Source: Thalassobellus citreus
GTDB lineage: Bacteria; Bacteroidota; Bacteroidia; Flavobacteriales; Flavobacteriaceae
Reading direction: 5' to 3'
NCBI RefSeq assembly: GCF_044385915.1
Contig: NZ_JBISCC010000130.1
Location: forward strand, 186,001 to 250,000
DNA: 64,000 bases
Both the position numbers and the translations under genes were made by a program. Below the pieces are notes generated by a model. It had not been told where the DNA came from. It saw nothing but the letters and a program-made list of their open reading frames with translations, and ran no database searches. Positions within the stretch are counted from its first letter, which is position 1. Each line of letters begins with the position of its first letter. This document shows positions 54,497 through 63,701 of this stretch, one piece after another.

Positions 54497-54787
54497 ATGT
54501 TTTCATTACTTAATATTTTCAGAATTACGGCTCTTTTAGAAGGAATCTCTTATATTTTATTATTATTTATAGCAACGCCTATTAAATATTTTACAGGCGA
54601 TCCTCAATATGTAAAACTACTAGGTTTGCCACATGGTATGCTTTTTATATTATACATTATTCTAGCTTTTTTAATTAAAAGTGAAATGAAATGGACAAAT
54701 AAAACCTTTCTTTTTGTGCTATTAGCATCTATAATTCCTTTCGGAACCTTTTATGTAGAAAGAAAATATTTAAAAACTAAAGCGTAA
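54497..54787 (+). CDS. DUF3817 family membrane protein
   Basis: 96 residues with three membrane helices: FRITALLEGISYILLLFIATP, LGLPHGMLFILYIILAFLIK and FLFVLLASIIPFGTFYVERKYLK. The LEGxSYxxLL and PHGxLF motifs are typical of DUF3817. One-base TAATG overlap with the MscS gene, suggesting translational coupling. Confidence 0.82.
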   Translation: MFSLLNIFRITALLEGISYILLLFIATPIKYFTGDPQYVKLLGLPHGMLFILYIILAFLIKSEMKWTNKTFLFVLLASIIPFGTFYVERKYLKTKA

Positions 54788-56064
54788 TGCAAACTGATAC
54801 TATAACAGAAGTTATTGAAAATACTAAGTATTCACACCTATTGTATGATTATTTAGTGGATACCGTTCAATTAAGCGCACAATCTGCGAAGTATTTAAAT
54901 ATGCTAGCCTTATTGATTGCGTTACTTATTATTGTTTTTGTTGTAGACTTTGTCATCAGGAAACTATTATTAACAGCATTTACTCAATTTGCCGAAATTT
55001 CTAAATCAAATTTTGACGATTTATTAGTAAAAAATAAGGTGCCTCGTAATATTGCACATATTATCCCATTATTAATTGCTTTAGAGTTTATTGATATTGT
55101 TTTTATAGACTTCCCTCCTTTTGAAAACTTTGTAGAAAAAGGGTTAAAAGTGTTTGCCATTATATTAACACTTTGGATTGTTAGAAGCCTACTAAACACT
55201 GTAAAAGATTATTTAAAAACCTTACCCAATTTAAAAGATAAACCTATAGATAGTTATATTCAAGTATTCATGATTTTTGCATGGATAGCTGGATTTATGT
55301 CGGCTATAGCTATTGCTACAGATATTCCGTTTTTAAAGTTTGTTACAGGTCTTGGAGCTATTTCGGCAGTTATCATATTAGTATTTAAAGATACTATTAT
55401 GGGCTTTGTTGCCAGTATTCAAGTGTCTATAAACGATATGGTACGCATTGGGGATTGGATAACTTTTGAAAAATATGGTGCCGATGGTGATGTTATTGAA
55501 ATAAATTTAGCCACGGTAAAAGTTCAGAATTTCGATAAAACCATCACAACCATTCCAACCTATGCCCTTATTTCCGATTCGTTTAAAAACTGGCGAGGAA
55601 TGACGAGTTCTGAAGGCAGACGAATAAAACGAGCTTTGTTTATTAAACAAGATGGTATTAAATATTTAACAGATACTGATGTTGAAAAACTAAAAAGCAT
55701 TCAACTTTTAACCTCTTATTTAGAAGGCAGACAAGCAGATATTAAAACGTATAACGAAACAAATACAATTAATAAAGACTTATTATTAAACGGTAGAAAC
55801 CTGACTAATATTGGTGTTTTTAGAAAATATATCGATTCGTATTTAAAGCATCATTCTGCTATTAATAAAGATATGATGATTATGGCGCGTCAATTAGCAC
55901 CAACCACTCAAGGAATTCCTTTAGAAATTTATGCTTTTAGTAGCGATAAGCGTTGGGAAAATTACGAATATATTATGTCTGATATCTTCGATCATTTATT
56001 AGCAGCCCTTCCCTACTTTGAATTAGAGGTTTTTGAGTTGCCTAGTAACCTAAATTCCATTTAA
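54787..56064 (+). CDS. MscS family mechanosensitive channel (YbdG-like)
   Basis: 425 residues. Five to six N-terminal helices (MLALLIALLIIVFVVDFVIRKLL; AIILTLWIVRSLLNT), the pore helix ITGLGAISAVIILVFKDTIMGFVASIQVSINDMVRIGDW, then the MscS beta domain GDVIEINLATVKVQNFDKTITTIPTYALISDSFKNWRG. It lacks a long periplasmic domain, like MscM YbdG. Releases solutes on hypo-osmotic shock. Confidence 0.88.
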   Translation: MQTDTITEVIENTKYSHLLYDYLVDTVQLSAQSAKYLNMLALLIALLIIVFVVDFVIRKLLLTAFTQFAEISKSNFDDLLVKNKVPRNIAHIIPLLIALEFIDIVFIDFPPFENFVEKGLKVFAIILTLWIVRSLLNTVKDYLKTLPNLKDKPIDSYIQVFMIFAWIAGFMSAIAIATDIPFLKFVTGLGAISAVIILVFKDTIMGFVASIQVSINDMVRIGDWITFEKYGADGDVIEINLATVKVQNFDKTITTIPTYALISDSFKNWRGMTSSEGRRIKRALFIKQDGIKYLTDTDVEKLKSIQLLTSYLEGRQADIKTYNETNTINKDLLLNGRNLTNIGVFRKYIDSYLKHHSAINKDMMIMARQLAPTTQGIPLEIYAFSSDKRWENYEYIMSDIFDHLLAALPYFELEVFELPSNLNSI

Positions 56065-56108
56065 GAAACTGCAAATATTAGTATTAAGATTAATATATAT
56101 ATTGCTAT

Positions 56109-56141
56109 AACTCTATAATAATTTATAATAGAGTTTTAAAG
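56109..56141. terminator. Bidirectional terminator between MscS and DUF3575
   Basis: AACTCTAT (56109-56116) pairs with ATAGAGTT (56128-56135), loop AATAATTTATA. It lies between convergent genes. Confidence 0.6.
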
Positions 56142-56717
56142 CTTAGATAATTTGTTCTTTTTAGAGGATTTCAATTTGTAAACTAACATCAAACCTCCTC
56201 TATAAGGTAAAAACTCACCACTTTTATTATATTTTTTAGCACCATCTATACGATTGTTTGTAGAAAGCTTATAACCTTTATAATAACCTTGTTGATTACC
56301 TCCTCCTAGAAACAACTCTAAATTAAGCCTATCATTCCAATTGAATTGATACCCTATAGTTACACCATAAAACAAACTATACCCCTCTTGATAAGAATCT
56401 GTATTATAATTACTCCATTTTTGCAGTTTATATTTTGATCCTCCTATATGCACACCAGTAAAAAAACCATACCCACTTACTCTAGGATAAAATCTAAATT
56501 CAGGAAAAAGTGTAATAAATCTAATAGGATTTCCATTAATAGTCCAAAAAGAGGCAGCTACATCAAACTGAAAAGTTGTTTTCTCTCCCAATTTTGTTTC
56601 TATACCAAAATTTGGAATTCCAGCCAATCCTGATATGTTAGCTTTTATACTTGTTTCTTGAGCACAGATAAGTATAGGGGAAAGAATTAATAAACTAATT
56701 AACATGATTTTCTTCAT
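56136..56717 (-). CDS. DUF3575 outer-membrane-like protein
   Basis: 193 residues from ATG 56717 with a signal peptide (MKKIMLISLLILSPILICAQ). The DUF3575 pattern is SIKANISGLAGIPNFGIETKLGEKTTFQFDVAASFW, cut short here, and FRFYPRVSGYGFFTGVHIGGSKYKL, YGVTIGYQFNWNDRLNLELFLGGG. The family is a small outer-membrane barrel or beta sandwich of unknown role in Bacteroidota. Confidence 0.78.
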   Translation of the reverse strand: MKKIMLISLLILSPILICAQETSIKANISGLAGIPNFGIETKLGEKTTFQFDVAASFWTINGNPIRFITLFPEFRFYPRVSGYGFFTGVHIGGSKYKLQKWSNYNTDSYQEGYSLFYGVTIGYQFNWNDRLNLELFLGGGNQQGYYKGYKLSTNNRIDGAKKYNKSGEFLPYRGGLMLVYKLKSSKKNKLSKL

Positions 56718-56773
56718 AAACTTAATTTTAAACAAATTATAATTGATTTAGATGTAACAGCTCCCATATTATA

Positions 56774-56812
56774 TAAATAAAAAAGGATTCAATAAATATA
56801 CTGAATCCTCTT
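56774..56812 (-). terminator. Rho-independent terminator of the leu operon
   Basis: AGGATTCA (56784-56791) pairs with TGAATCCT (56802-56809); on the minus strand a T-rich TTTTTATTTATATAAT stretch follows. It is 30 bp past the leuB stop codon. Confidence 0.75.
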
Positions 56813-56839
56813 TCCTTATTTAAAAATAATTCCTTTATA

Positions 56840-57898
56840 CTAGATATTAGCAGCTAACCAGTCACCAACTTCTTTAGTACCGTATGATTTTCCACCGTCA
56901 GCTAAATCTTCAGTAACAATTCCCCCAGCTAAGGCTTTATTAACAGCATCTCTAATAGCTTTACCTTCTTCTGGTAAGTTAAAAGCTGTTTCAAACATCA
57001 TAGCTGCCGATAAAACAGTTGCCATAGGATTTGCAATATTTAATCCAGTTGCTTGTGGGTACGATCCGTGAATTGGTTCGAATAAAGCAATATCAGACCC
57101 CATAGATGCAGATGGCATAAGTCCCATAGATCCTGAAATTACAGAAGCCTCATCAGTTAAAATATCACCAAATAAGTTTTCAGTAATTAATACATCGTAG
57201 CTATTTGGCCATTGTACCAAACGCATCGCTACCGCATCAACAAACTCATAACTTACTTCAACCTCTGGATAATCTTTTTCCATAGCTTGAACCGTTTCTC
57301 TCCATAAACGAGACGTTTCTAATACGTTGGCTTTATCAACACAACATAATTTTTTAGAACGTGTCATTGCTAATTCAAAACCTTTTTTAGCTAAACGTTG
57401 TACTTCTTCTCTTGTATAAACACAGTTATCAAAAGCTGTTTCTCCACCATCTCTTCTACCCTTTTCGCCAAAGTAAATTCCACCAGTTAACTCACGTAAA
57501 AACACTAAATCAGTACCTTCAATACGCTCTTGTTTTAAAGGGGATTTATCTAATAAAGAAGGAAATGTAAATGTTGGACGTACATTGGCAAATAAGCCTA
57601 ATTTTTTACGCATTTTTAATAAACCTTGCTCCGGACGTACAGGCGCAGAAGGATCATTATCAAATTTTGGGTGCCCAATAGCTCCAAATAAAACCGCATC
57701 AGCAGCAGCACAAACCTCATGTGTACTGTCTGGGTAAGGTTCTCCAACAGCATCAATAGCTGCAGCACCTGTTAAAGCTGGTTTCCAAGTTATTTCATGT
57801 CCAAATTTTGCAGCAACAGCATCACTCACTTTTACAGCTTGATCTATTACTTCTGGTCCTATGCCGTCTCCGGCTAAAAGAGCAATATTAAATTTCAT
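56840..57898 (-). CDS. leuB: 3-isopropylmalate dehydrogenase
   Basis: 352 residues. The hydroxyacid dehydrogenase family motifs are GDGIGPEVIDQAVKV, VLFGAIGHPKFD, RPEQGLLKMRKKLGLFANVRP, ELTGGIYFGEKGRRDGG, and ITENLFGDILTDEASVISGSMGLMPSAS, then EPIHGSYPQATGLNIANPMA. It oxidises 3-isopropylmalate (and, by family knowledge, 3-methylmalate) with NAD+. Last gene of the minus-strand operon, 143 bp after the synthase gene. Confidence 0.95.
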   Translation of the reverse strand: MKFNIALLAGDGIGPEVIDQAVKVSDAVAAKFGHEITWKPALTGAAAIDAVGEPYPDSTHEVCAAADAVLFGAIGHPKFDNDPSAPVRPEQGLLKMRKKLGLFANVRPTFTFPSLLDKSPLKQERIEGTDLVFLRELTGGIYFGEKGRRDGGETAFDNCVYTREEVQRLAKKGFELAMTRSKKLCCVDKANVLETSRLWRETVQAMEKDYPEVEVSYEFVDAVAMRLVQWPNSYDVLITENLFGDILTDEASVISGSMGLMPSASMGSDIALFEPIHGSYPQATGLNIANPMATVLSAAMMFETAFNLPEEGKAIRDAVNKALAGGIVTEDLADGGKSYGTKEVGDWLAANI

Positions 57899-57939
57899 CT
57901 ATTTTGTTTTTAATCTTATTTTTAAATTTATTTTTTCTT

Positions 57940-58030
57940 GCGTTACCCTAAAAAGGGTCGGGCTTTCAGCTATATCTTTTTTGTTTTTAATAACAAAAAA
58001 GGATGCCGCATCAATCCCTAACGCGCTAAC
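57940..58030. repeat. Palindromic intergenic element between synthase and leuB
   Basis: Contains ACCCTAAAAAGGGT (57945-57958), TTTTTTGTT (57977-57985) with AACAAAAAA (57992-58000), and GGATGCCGCATCAATCCCTAACGCG. From memory this pattern, a conserved GGGTCGGGCTTTC ... GGATGCCGCATCAATCCCTAACGCG, occurs in intergenic regions of many Flavobacteriaceae as an interspersed repeat; I cannot count copies here since only one is in the window. Confidence 0.5.
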
Positions 58031-58041
58031 CATTTAGCCCT

Positions 58042-59562
58042 CTAACTAATAATAATGTTTAGCATTTTCTCAGTAGCTTTAATAGCAGATACTGTTTGAT
58101 CTGAATCTAAACCACGAGTTTTAAATTCTCTATCAGCATTTTTCCAAGTAATAATGGTTTCACATAAAGCATCCGAATGACTTCCAGGAGGTATTCTCAC
58201 CGCATAATCAATCAAATTAGCAAGTATCATATTTTTCTTTTTAAATACACTTCTAATAGCATTCATAAACGCATCAAACTGTCCATCACCTTGCGCATGC
58301 TCTTCAAAAGTCTCATTATTTATAGTAATTGATACCGTTGTTGAAGGTTTCAACCCTTTAGAATGTGTTAACACATAAGAGTTTACCTTTACCTTTTCTT
58401 CATAGGTTCTATCTAAAACATCCGAAATAATATAAGGTAAATCCTCTTTAGTAACCACTTGTTTTTTATCTCCTAACTCAATAATACGTTGCGTTACTTT
58501 TCGTAAATCGGCATCATTAAGCTGAAGTCCTAATTCTTGTAAATTCTTCTGTATATTAGCTTTTCCAGACGATTTTCCTAAAGCATATTGACGTGTTCTA
58601 CCAAAACGCTCTGGCATCAACTCACTAAAATACAAGTTGTTTTTATTATCGCCATCAGCATGAATTCCAGCTGTTTGTGTAAATACATTAGCACCAACAA
58701 CAGGTTTGTTAGACGGAATCATAACCCCCGAAAACGTTTCTATTAACTTACTAATAGTAAATAAAAAGGTTTCATTAACGCCAATTTCAATATTTGGCAT
58801 AAAATCATTAATAACTGCAATAGTACTGGCCATTGGTGCATTTCCTGCACGCTCACCCATACCATTTATTGTTAAATGCAAACCATCGGCTCCTGCTTTT
58901 AAACCTTCCATAGCGTTAGATACGCCTAAATCGTAATCGTTATGCGTATGGAAATCAAAATGTAGATTAGGATATAAATCTTTAATCTCTTTAATATAAG
59001 TGTATGATTCTTCTGGTGTTAAAACACCTAAAGTATCTGGTAGCATAATACGCTTTACAGGTTGCGTTGCTAAAAAGGCTAAAAACTGAAAAACATAGTC
59101 TTTAGAATTTCGCATGCCATTGCTCCAATCTTCTAAATAAACATTCGTATCAATACCTTTTTCTTCCGCGAAAGCGATATTTTCTTCTATTTCTTTAAAA
59201 TGCTGATTTGGAGTCTTTTTAAGCTGGTGTGTTAAATGATTTAATGAACCTTTAGTTAACAGGTTTTGAACCTTTGCACCTGCATCAATCATCCACTGTA
59301 TAGACACACCATTATCAACAAAAGTTAATACTTCAACAGCATTTAAATAGTTGTTTTCAGAAGCCCATTGGGTAACATCTTTAACCGCTTGAAGTTCACC
59401 TTCAGACACACGTGCCGATGCTATTTCAATACGATCTACTTTTAATTCTTCTAGTAAAAGCTTTGCAATAGTAAGCTTCTCTGAAGCAGAAAACGACACG
59501 CTCGAGGTTTGTTCACCATCGCGCAATGTCGTATCCATTATTTCTATTTTCTTCAAACTCAT
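58042..59562 (-). CDS. Citramalate synthase / 2-isopropylmalate synthase-like enzyme
   Basis: 506 residues. DRE-TIM metallolyase domain at about 1-290: MDTTLRDGEQTSSVSFSASEKL, RIEIASARVSEGELQAVKDV, NVYLEDWSNGMRNSKDYV, RIMLPDTLGVLTPEE, FHTHNDYDLGVSNAMEGLKAG and GMGERAGNAPMAS. The C-terminal 120 residues form the LeuA regulatory fold (SHGDG-like EEHAQGDGQFDAFMNAIRSVF, IPPGSHSDALCETIITWKN). Several blocks, such as the EDWSNG and LPDTLGVL lines, match the Leptospira-type citramalate synthase I remember more closely than E. coli LeuA. It condenses acetyl-CoA with pyruvate (or 2-oxoisovalerate). Flush with leuD (1 bp apart). Confidence 0.8.
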   Translation of the reverse strand: MSLKKIEIMDTTLRDGEQTSSVSFSASEKLTIAKLLLEELKVDRIEIASARVSEGELQAVKDVTQWASENNYLNAVEVLTFVDNGVSIQWMIDAGAKVQNLLTKGSLNHLTHQLKKTPNQHFKEIEENIAFAEEKGIDTNVYLEDWSNGMRNSKDYVFQFLAFLATQPVKRIMLPDTLGVLTPEESYTYIKEIKDLYPNLHFDFHTHNDYDLGVSNAMEGLKAGADGLHLTINGMGERAGNAPMASTIAVINDFMPNIEIGVNETFLFTISKLIETFSGVMIPSNKPVVGANVFTQTAGIHADGDNKNNLYFSELMPERFGRTRQYALGKSSGKANIQKNLQELGLQLNDADLRKVTQRIIELGDKKQVVTKEDLPYIISDVLDRTYEEKVKVNSYVLTHSKGLKPSTTVSITINNETFEEHAQGDGQFDAFMNAIRSVFKKKNMILANLIDYAVRIPPGSHSDALCETIITWKNADREFKTRGLDSDQTVSAIKATEKMLNIIIS

Positions 59563-60159
59563 TTAAAAAGGACGAGATTCTGCAAATGTTTCAATCTCAC
59601 TTTTCATGTTTTGTAAATAGTCTATATCATCAAAACCATTTAGCATATTATCTTTTTTATATCCATTGATATCAAAAGACTCTTGTGTTCCAGAAGCTGG
59701 TAACGTAATAGTTTGAGCTTGTAAATCAATCACTAACTCTGTATTAGGATCGGCATAAATAGCTTCAAATATTTCATTTGAAAATTCTGGACTAATTTGT
59801 ACTGGTAATACACCAATATTTAAACAGTTATTCTTAAAAATATCTGCAAAAAAACTAGATACTACACAACGAAAACCATAATCGTATACTGCCCAAGCAG
59901 CGTGCTCTCTAGAAGATCCTGAACCAAAGTTCTTACCTCCAACTAATATCTTTCCTTTATATATAGGATTGTTTAAAACAAAATCTTGTTTTGGTGTATC
60001 ATCACCATTATATCTCCAGTCACGGAATAAATTATCTCCAAAACCATCACGCGTAGTCGCTTTTAAAAAACGAGCTGGTATAATTTGATCGGTGTCTACA
60101 TTCTCAATTGGCAATGGAACTGCAGTACTTGTTAGTGTTGTAAATTTATCGTAAGCCAT
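59563..60159 (-). CDS. leuD: 3-isopropylmalate dehydratase small subunit
   Basis: 198 residues. LeuD family motifs: VDTDQIIPARFLK, FGSGSSREHAAWAVYDYG, SFFADIFKNNCLNIGVLPV. It makes the swivel domain of the LeuC-LeuD isomerase that converts 2-isopropylmalate to 3-isopropylmalate. It lies between leuC (120 bp gap) and the synthase (adjacent). Confidence 0.95.
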   Translation of the reverse strand: MAYDKFTTLTSTAVPLPIENVDTDQIIPARFLKATTRDGFGDNLFRDWRYNGDDTPKQDFVLNNPIYKGKILVGGKNFGSGSSREHAAWAVYDYGFRCVVSSFFADIFKNNCLNIGVLPVQISPEFSNEIFEAIYADPNTELVIDLQAQTITLPASGTQESFDINGYKKDNMLNGFDDIDYLQNMKSEIETFAESRPF

Positions 60160-60171
60160 AATTTTAGTATT

Positions 60172-60275
60172 CAGTCTGCCAGTAATCAGTTGGCAGTATA
60201 TTATATTTTTATTTAATTTTCATACATCAACAATATTATTCAGTTTTTAACTGAGAACTGCTGACTGTTAACTGC
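60172..60275. repeat. leuC-leuD gap with CTGCCA hairpin and AACTG-rich repeats
   Basis: CTGCCA (60176-60181) pairs with TGGCAG (60191-60196). Downstream the stretch CAGTTTTTAACTGAGAACTGCTGACTGTTAACTGCAAAC has several near-copies of an AACTG/CAGT unit. The gap has no gene. It may be a small interspersed repeat of the genus or an RNA processing site. Confidence 0.35.
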
Positions 60276-60279
60276 AAAC

Positions 60280-61674
60280 TTATAAAAGCTCTCTTGGATC
60301 TGTAACAACGCCTGTAACTGCAGCGGCTGCAGCCACTAATGGACTTGCTAATAATGTTCTTGATCCTGGTCCTTGACGACCTTCAAAGTTTCTGTTAGAA
60401 GTACTTACAGCATATTTTCCTGCCGGTACTTTATCATCGTTCATTGCTAAACAAGCAGAACAACCTGGTTCTCTTAAAACAAATCCAGCTTCTTCAAAAA
60501 TATCTAATAAGCCTTCTTCTTTTATTTTAGCTTCAACAATATGAGATCCTGGTACTAACCAAGCCGTAACATTATCGGCCTTTTGTCTTCCTTTTACAAT
60601 AGAAGCGAAAGCACGGAAATCTTCAATACGTCCGTTAGTACAACTACCAATAAATACGTAATCGATTTTCTTACCAATCATTTGTTCATCTTCAGCGTAA
60701 CCCATATAAGCTAAAGACTTATCGTAAGTTGCTTTACCTCCTTCAACAGATTCTGCAGAAGGAATATTTTTAGAAATCCCCATACCCATTCCTGGATTGG
60801 TTCCATAAGTAATCATTGGTTCTATATCTGCAGCATTAAAAACTAATTCTTTATCGAAAGTAGCGCCTTCATCTGTTTTTAAAGTTTCCCAGTATGCCAT
60901 GGCTTTATCCCAATCTGCACCTTTAGGAGCCATAGGACGCCCTTTTACATACTCAAATGTTTTTTCATCTGGAGCAATCATTCCACCACGTGCACCCATC
61001 TCAATAGATAAGTTACAAACCGTCATACGACCTTCCATAGTCATGTTTTCAAAAACATCACCTGCATATTCTACAAAATAACCCGTAGCACCAGAAGTTG
61101 TTAATTGAGAAATAATATATAAACCAACATCTTTAGGCGTTACACCTTTGCTTAAAGGCCCGTTAATGCTAATACGCATTTTCTTTGGCTTAGGTTGCAT
61201 GATACATTGTGTGGTTAAAACCATTTCAACCTCAGAAGTACCAATACCAAAAGCAATAGCACCAAATGCACCGTGAGTTGATGTATGTGAATCCCCACAA
61301 ACAATAGTTGCTCCTGGAAGTGTAATACCGTTTTCTGGTCCTACAACGTGAACAATACCATTGTTTTGATGTCCTAATCCCCAGTGACTAATACCATATT
61401 CATTAGCATTATCTTCTAATGTTTTTAACTGATTTGCCGATAAAGGATCTTCAACTGGTAAATGTTGATTAATAGTTGGTGTATTATGATCTGCAACAGC
61501 AAACGTACGCTCTGGATACAATACACTTAAACCTCTACTTTTTAAACCAACAAAGGCTACAGGACTCGTAACTTCATGAATTAAATGACGGTCTATAAAA
61601 AACACATCTGGTCCATCTGCTATACTTCGCACTACATGCGAATCCCATACTTTATCAAACAATGATTTACTCAT
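60280..61674 (-). CDS. leuC: 3-isopropylmalate dehydratase large subunit
   Basis: 464 residues of the aconitase superfamily. Visible are FIDRHLIHEVTSPVAF, VADHNTPT, GITLPGATIVCGDSHTSTHGAFG with the first cluster Cys region, VFIGSCTNGRIEDF and the later Cys pair in REPGCSACLAMNDD for the 4Fe-4S cluster. First gene of the leu operon. Confidence 0.95.
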   Translation of the reverse strand: MSKSLFDKVWDSHVVRSIADGPDVFFIDRHLIHEVTSPVAFVGLKSRGLSVLYPERTFAVADHNTPTINQHLPVEDPLSANQLKTLEDNANEYGISHWGLGHQNNGIVHVVGPENGITLPGATIVCGDSHTSTHGAFGAIAFGIGTSEVEMVLTTQCIMQPKPKKMRISINGPLSKGVTPKDVGLYIISQLTTSGATGYFVEYAGDVFENMTMEGRMTVCNLSIEMGARGGMIAPDEKTFEYVKGRPMAPKGADWDKAMAYWETLKTDEGATFDKELVFNAADIEPMITYGTNPGMGMGISKNIPSAESVEGGKATYDKSLAYMGYAEDEQMIGKKIDYVFIGSCTNGRIEDFRAFASIVKGRQKADNVTAWLVPGSHIVEAKIKEEGLLDIFEEAGFVLREPGCSACLAMNDDKVPAGKYAVSTSNRNFEGRQGPGSRTLLASPLVAAAAAVTGVVTDPRELL

Positions 61675-61746
61675 AATTCTATTTTATATTCTATTTATTT
61701 ATATATTTATCATTACTAAAAATTAATTTCATTTTTAGCAAGTTGA

Positions 61747-61754
61747 CAAATTTA
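61747..61754 (-). promoter_or_regulatory. Possible -7 box for the leu operon
   Basis: On the minus strand TAAATTTG matches TAnnTTTG. It lies 73 bp before the leuC ATG. The A/T-only inverted AAAAAAACTAGTTTTTTT follows upstream. I saw no leader peptide rich in leucine codons. Confidence 0.35.
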
Positions 61755-61885
61755 AAAAAAACTAGTTTTTTTAATAGGTATTAGGCAACAATCTATATTA
61801 CTTTTATAATATTATTAATGGAATAGAGAAAAAACGATTATAATTTAACAGAAAAGCAAAATTGATTATAAATTTTAAAGCCTAA

Positions 61886-62272
61886 TTATTTTAATCTATC
61901 GTGCACATATTCTATTTGAGTTTTTCCATGTGGTTTAACCTTTCCATCTGATCCAATATTTACCATTACAATGTTTGAAATAGTTATAATTGTTTCGTGA
62001 GTCATTTTGTTTCTTACTTCACAACTTAATGTTAATGATGCACTCCCAAAATTAACCACTTCAATGCCTATTTCTATAATATCACCTTGTCGTGCCGAGG
62101 CTTTAAAATCTATTTCACTTATGTATTTTGTTACAACTTTTTGATTCTCTAATTGTATGATGGTATATAACGCAGCTTCTTCGTCTATCCATTCTAATAA
62201 TCGGCCACCAAATAACGTTCCGTTAGCATTTAAATCTTCTGGTTTTACCCATTTTCTAGTATGAAATCTCAT
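61886..62272 (-). CDS. Acyl-CoA thioesterase (YciA/BACH-like hotdog)
   Basis: 128 residues with one hotdog domain. Hallmarks are RKWVKPEDLNANGTLFGGRLLEWIDEEAALY (catalytic Asn/Gly start, Glu/Asp in the long helix), SEIDFKASARQGDIIEIG, and SCEVRNKMTHETI. It hydrolyses acyl-CoAs. Independent gene upstream of the leu operon, same strand, with a 210-bp AT-rich gap. Confidence 0.85.
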   Translation of the reverse strand: MRFHTRKWVKPEDLNANGTLFGGRLLEWIDEEAALYTIIQLENQKVVTKYISEIDFKASARQGDIIEIGIEVVNFGSASLTLSCEVRNKMTHETIITISNIVMVNIGSDGKVKPHGKTQIEYVHDRLK

Positions 62273-62482
62273 GTGTTTTTAATAAATTTTAATATTCGTA
62301 TTTACATGTTTTAGGCAAAGTAAAATCTATATTTTTTGAACTGATTCTGCTTCGAAATTACATCTAAAACATATTTTTTTTTAAAGATAAAAATCTATTT
62401 TGTTAATAACCCAGTTAACAAGTATCGTTTTCAAAAATATTTTCAGGTTTAATAATTTATATTTTTATTAAAACTCTAAATC

Positions 62483-62899
62483 ATGAATGAAAGACACTTA
62501 AATTTAAAAAGTATTCGTCCTACCATTGCCTCTGCAACAATTAATGATAATATGAGTAGTGATGAGCGTTTCCAGAATTTAGTATTGCGCCCTGTTATTA
62601 AACTTCAAAATGATTTGCTTATTGAAGTTTTTAAAAATTACATTGTTAAGCATAAATCTGTTTTTTATGGTTTAACACTTGAAAAACGGATAGATTATAT
62701 TGAAAATACTATTCAGAAAGACATAAAATTTAGAAACTCCTTAAAAGGTATGATTATCGGGCAATTTACTGTTGAAGAATATTTAATTTATATTCAAAAT
62801 TCATCAGCATTAAACAAGCGTATGATGAATATTGTAAAAGAACGTTTATTGAGTAATATTCAACTTTTTGAAAAACCTGAGTTGCTAGAAGCTGTTTAA
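62483..62899 (+). CDS. Conserved flavobacterial helical protein
   Basis: 138 residues, soluble. Motifs include MNERHLNLKSIRPTIAS, SDERFQNLVLRPVIKLQNDLL, KDIKFRNSLKGMIIGQFTVEEYL and RMMNIVKERLLSNIQLFEKP. I recognise it as a widespread Flavobacteriia family sometimes named glyoxalase, although no glyoxalase fold is present. Function unknown. Confidence 0.7.
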   Translation: MNERHLNLKSIRPTIASATINDNMSSDERFQNLVLRPVIKLQNDLLIEVFKNYIVKHKSVFYGLTLEKRIDYIENTIQKDIKFRNSLKGMIIGQFTVEEYLIYIQNSSALNKRMMNIVKERLLSNIQLFEKPELLEAV

Positions 62900-62916
62900 A
62901 ATAAGCGTTAGCAAAA

Positions 62917-62940
62917 GATATGCGATTTATCGCATGCTTT
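62917..62940. terminator. Terminator-like hairpin between convergent genes
   Basis: ATGCGAT (62920-62926) and ATCGCAT (62929-62935) form a tight hairpin with TT between, followed by GCTTTC. The convergent gene pair is on either side. Confidence 0.5.
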
Positions 62941-62953
62941 CGAAATGACAAAA

Positions 62954-63634
62954 CTAAATTAACGACTCACCATTTAAATCGGTAGTAAGCACATCGCTCA
63001 TATAATCAAAATATGGGCGAATAGCTTTAAATGCATTACTTATTTCATTTATAAAATTAGGGTCTAGCACTTCTTTATCGGTATATTTCTTAGTAAATAT
63101 ATACTGTTTCTTTTTTATTAAATCGATGGCTTTATGCTCTTTATTAAATCCGCGAGGTGCTGTTTTTACTTCATCACCCACAAATGTATTTCCCCAAATA
63201 CTACTAAATTCCTCATTAGATAATATCTCTCTAATTTCAGAGTCGTCCATTTCAAATTCTTTACGAATACGCATTAAATCGGCTGGAGCAGGTTCCCAAA
63301 AACCAGTTGCAATAAAACTTTCATTGTTAGGTTGAAGATGCAAATAATAACCACCTCTTAAATGTGGCTTGGTTCTATGAAACGAACCTCCAAAATGTGT
63401 TTTGTAAGGTAATTTGTTTTTTGAAAAACGCACATCTCTATAGATTCTAAAAATTTTTAATTTATCAATAGAATCATGTGTGTTTAAGATTTCATAAATT
63501 GTATTATAAAATGCCTTAACGTCTTTTTCAATAGCTTTAAATTCCGGTTTGTTTTCGTTAAACCAATCGCGATTGTTATTTTTTTCTAATTTCTTGAAGA
63601 ACGAAAACACGTCTTTTGACACTGTATGACTCAT
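62954..63634 (-). CDS. DUF2461 family protein
   Basis: 226 residues. The DUF2461 pattern is clear: FFKKLEKNNNRDWFNENKPEF, FRIYRDVRFSKNKLPYKTHFGGSF, GGYYLHLQPNNESFIATGFWEP, and TAPRGFNKEHKAIDLIKKK. Family function unknown. Minus strand, between the flavobacterial protein and truA. Confidence 0.88.
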   Translation of the reverse strand: MSHTVSKDVFSFFKKLEKNNNRDWFNENKPEFKAIEKDVKAFYNTIYEILNTHDSIDKLKIFRIYRDVRFSKNKLPYKTHFGGSFHRTKPHLRGGYYLHLQPNNESFIATGFWEPAPADLMRIRKEFEMDDSEIREILSNEEFSSIWGNTFVGDEVKTAPRGFNKEHKAIDLIKKKQYIFTKKYTDKEVLDPNFINEISNAFKAIRPYFDYMSDVLTTDLNGESLI

Positions 63635-63701
63635 AATTGTTTAATTGAAAGATTAAAACTTATGTCGTTAATTGGTTGTCTAAATTACAAAACACCATTA
63701 A

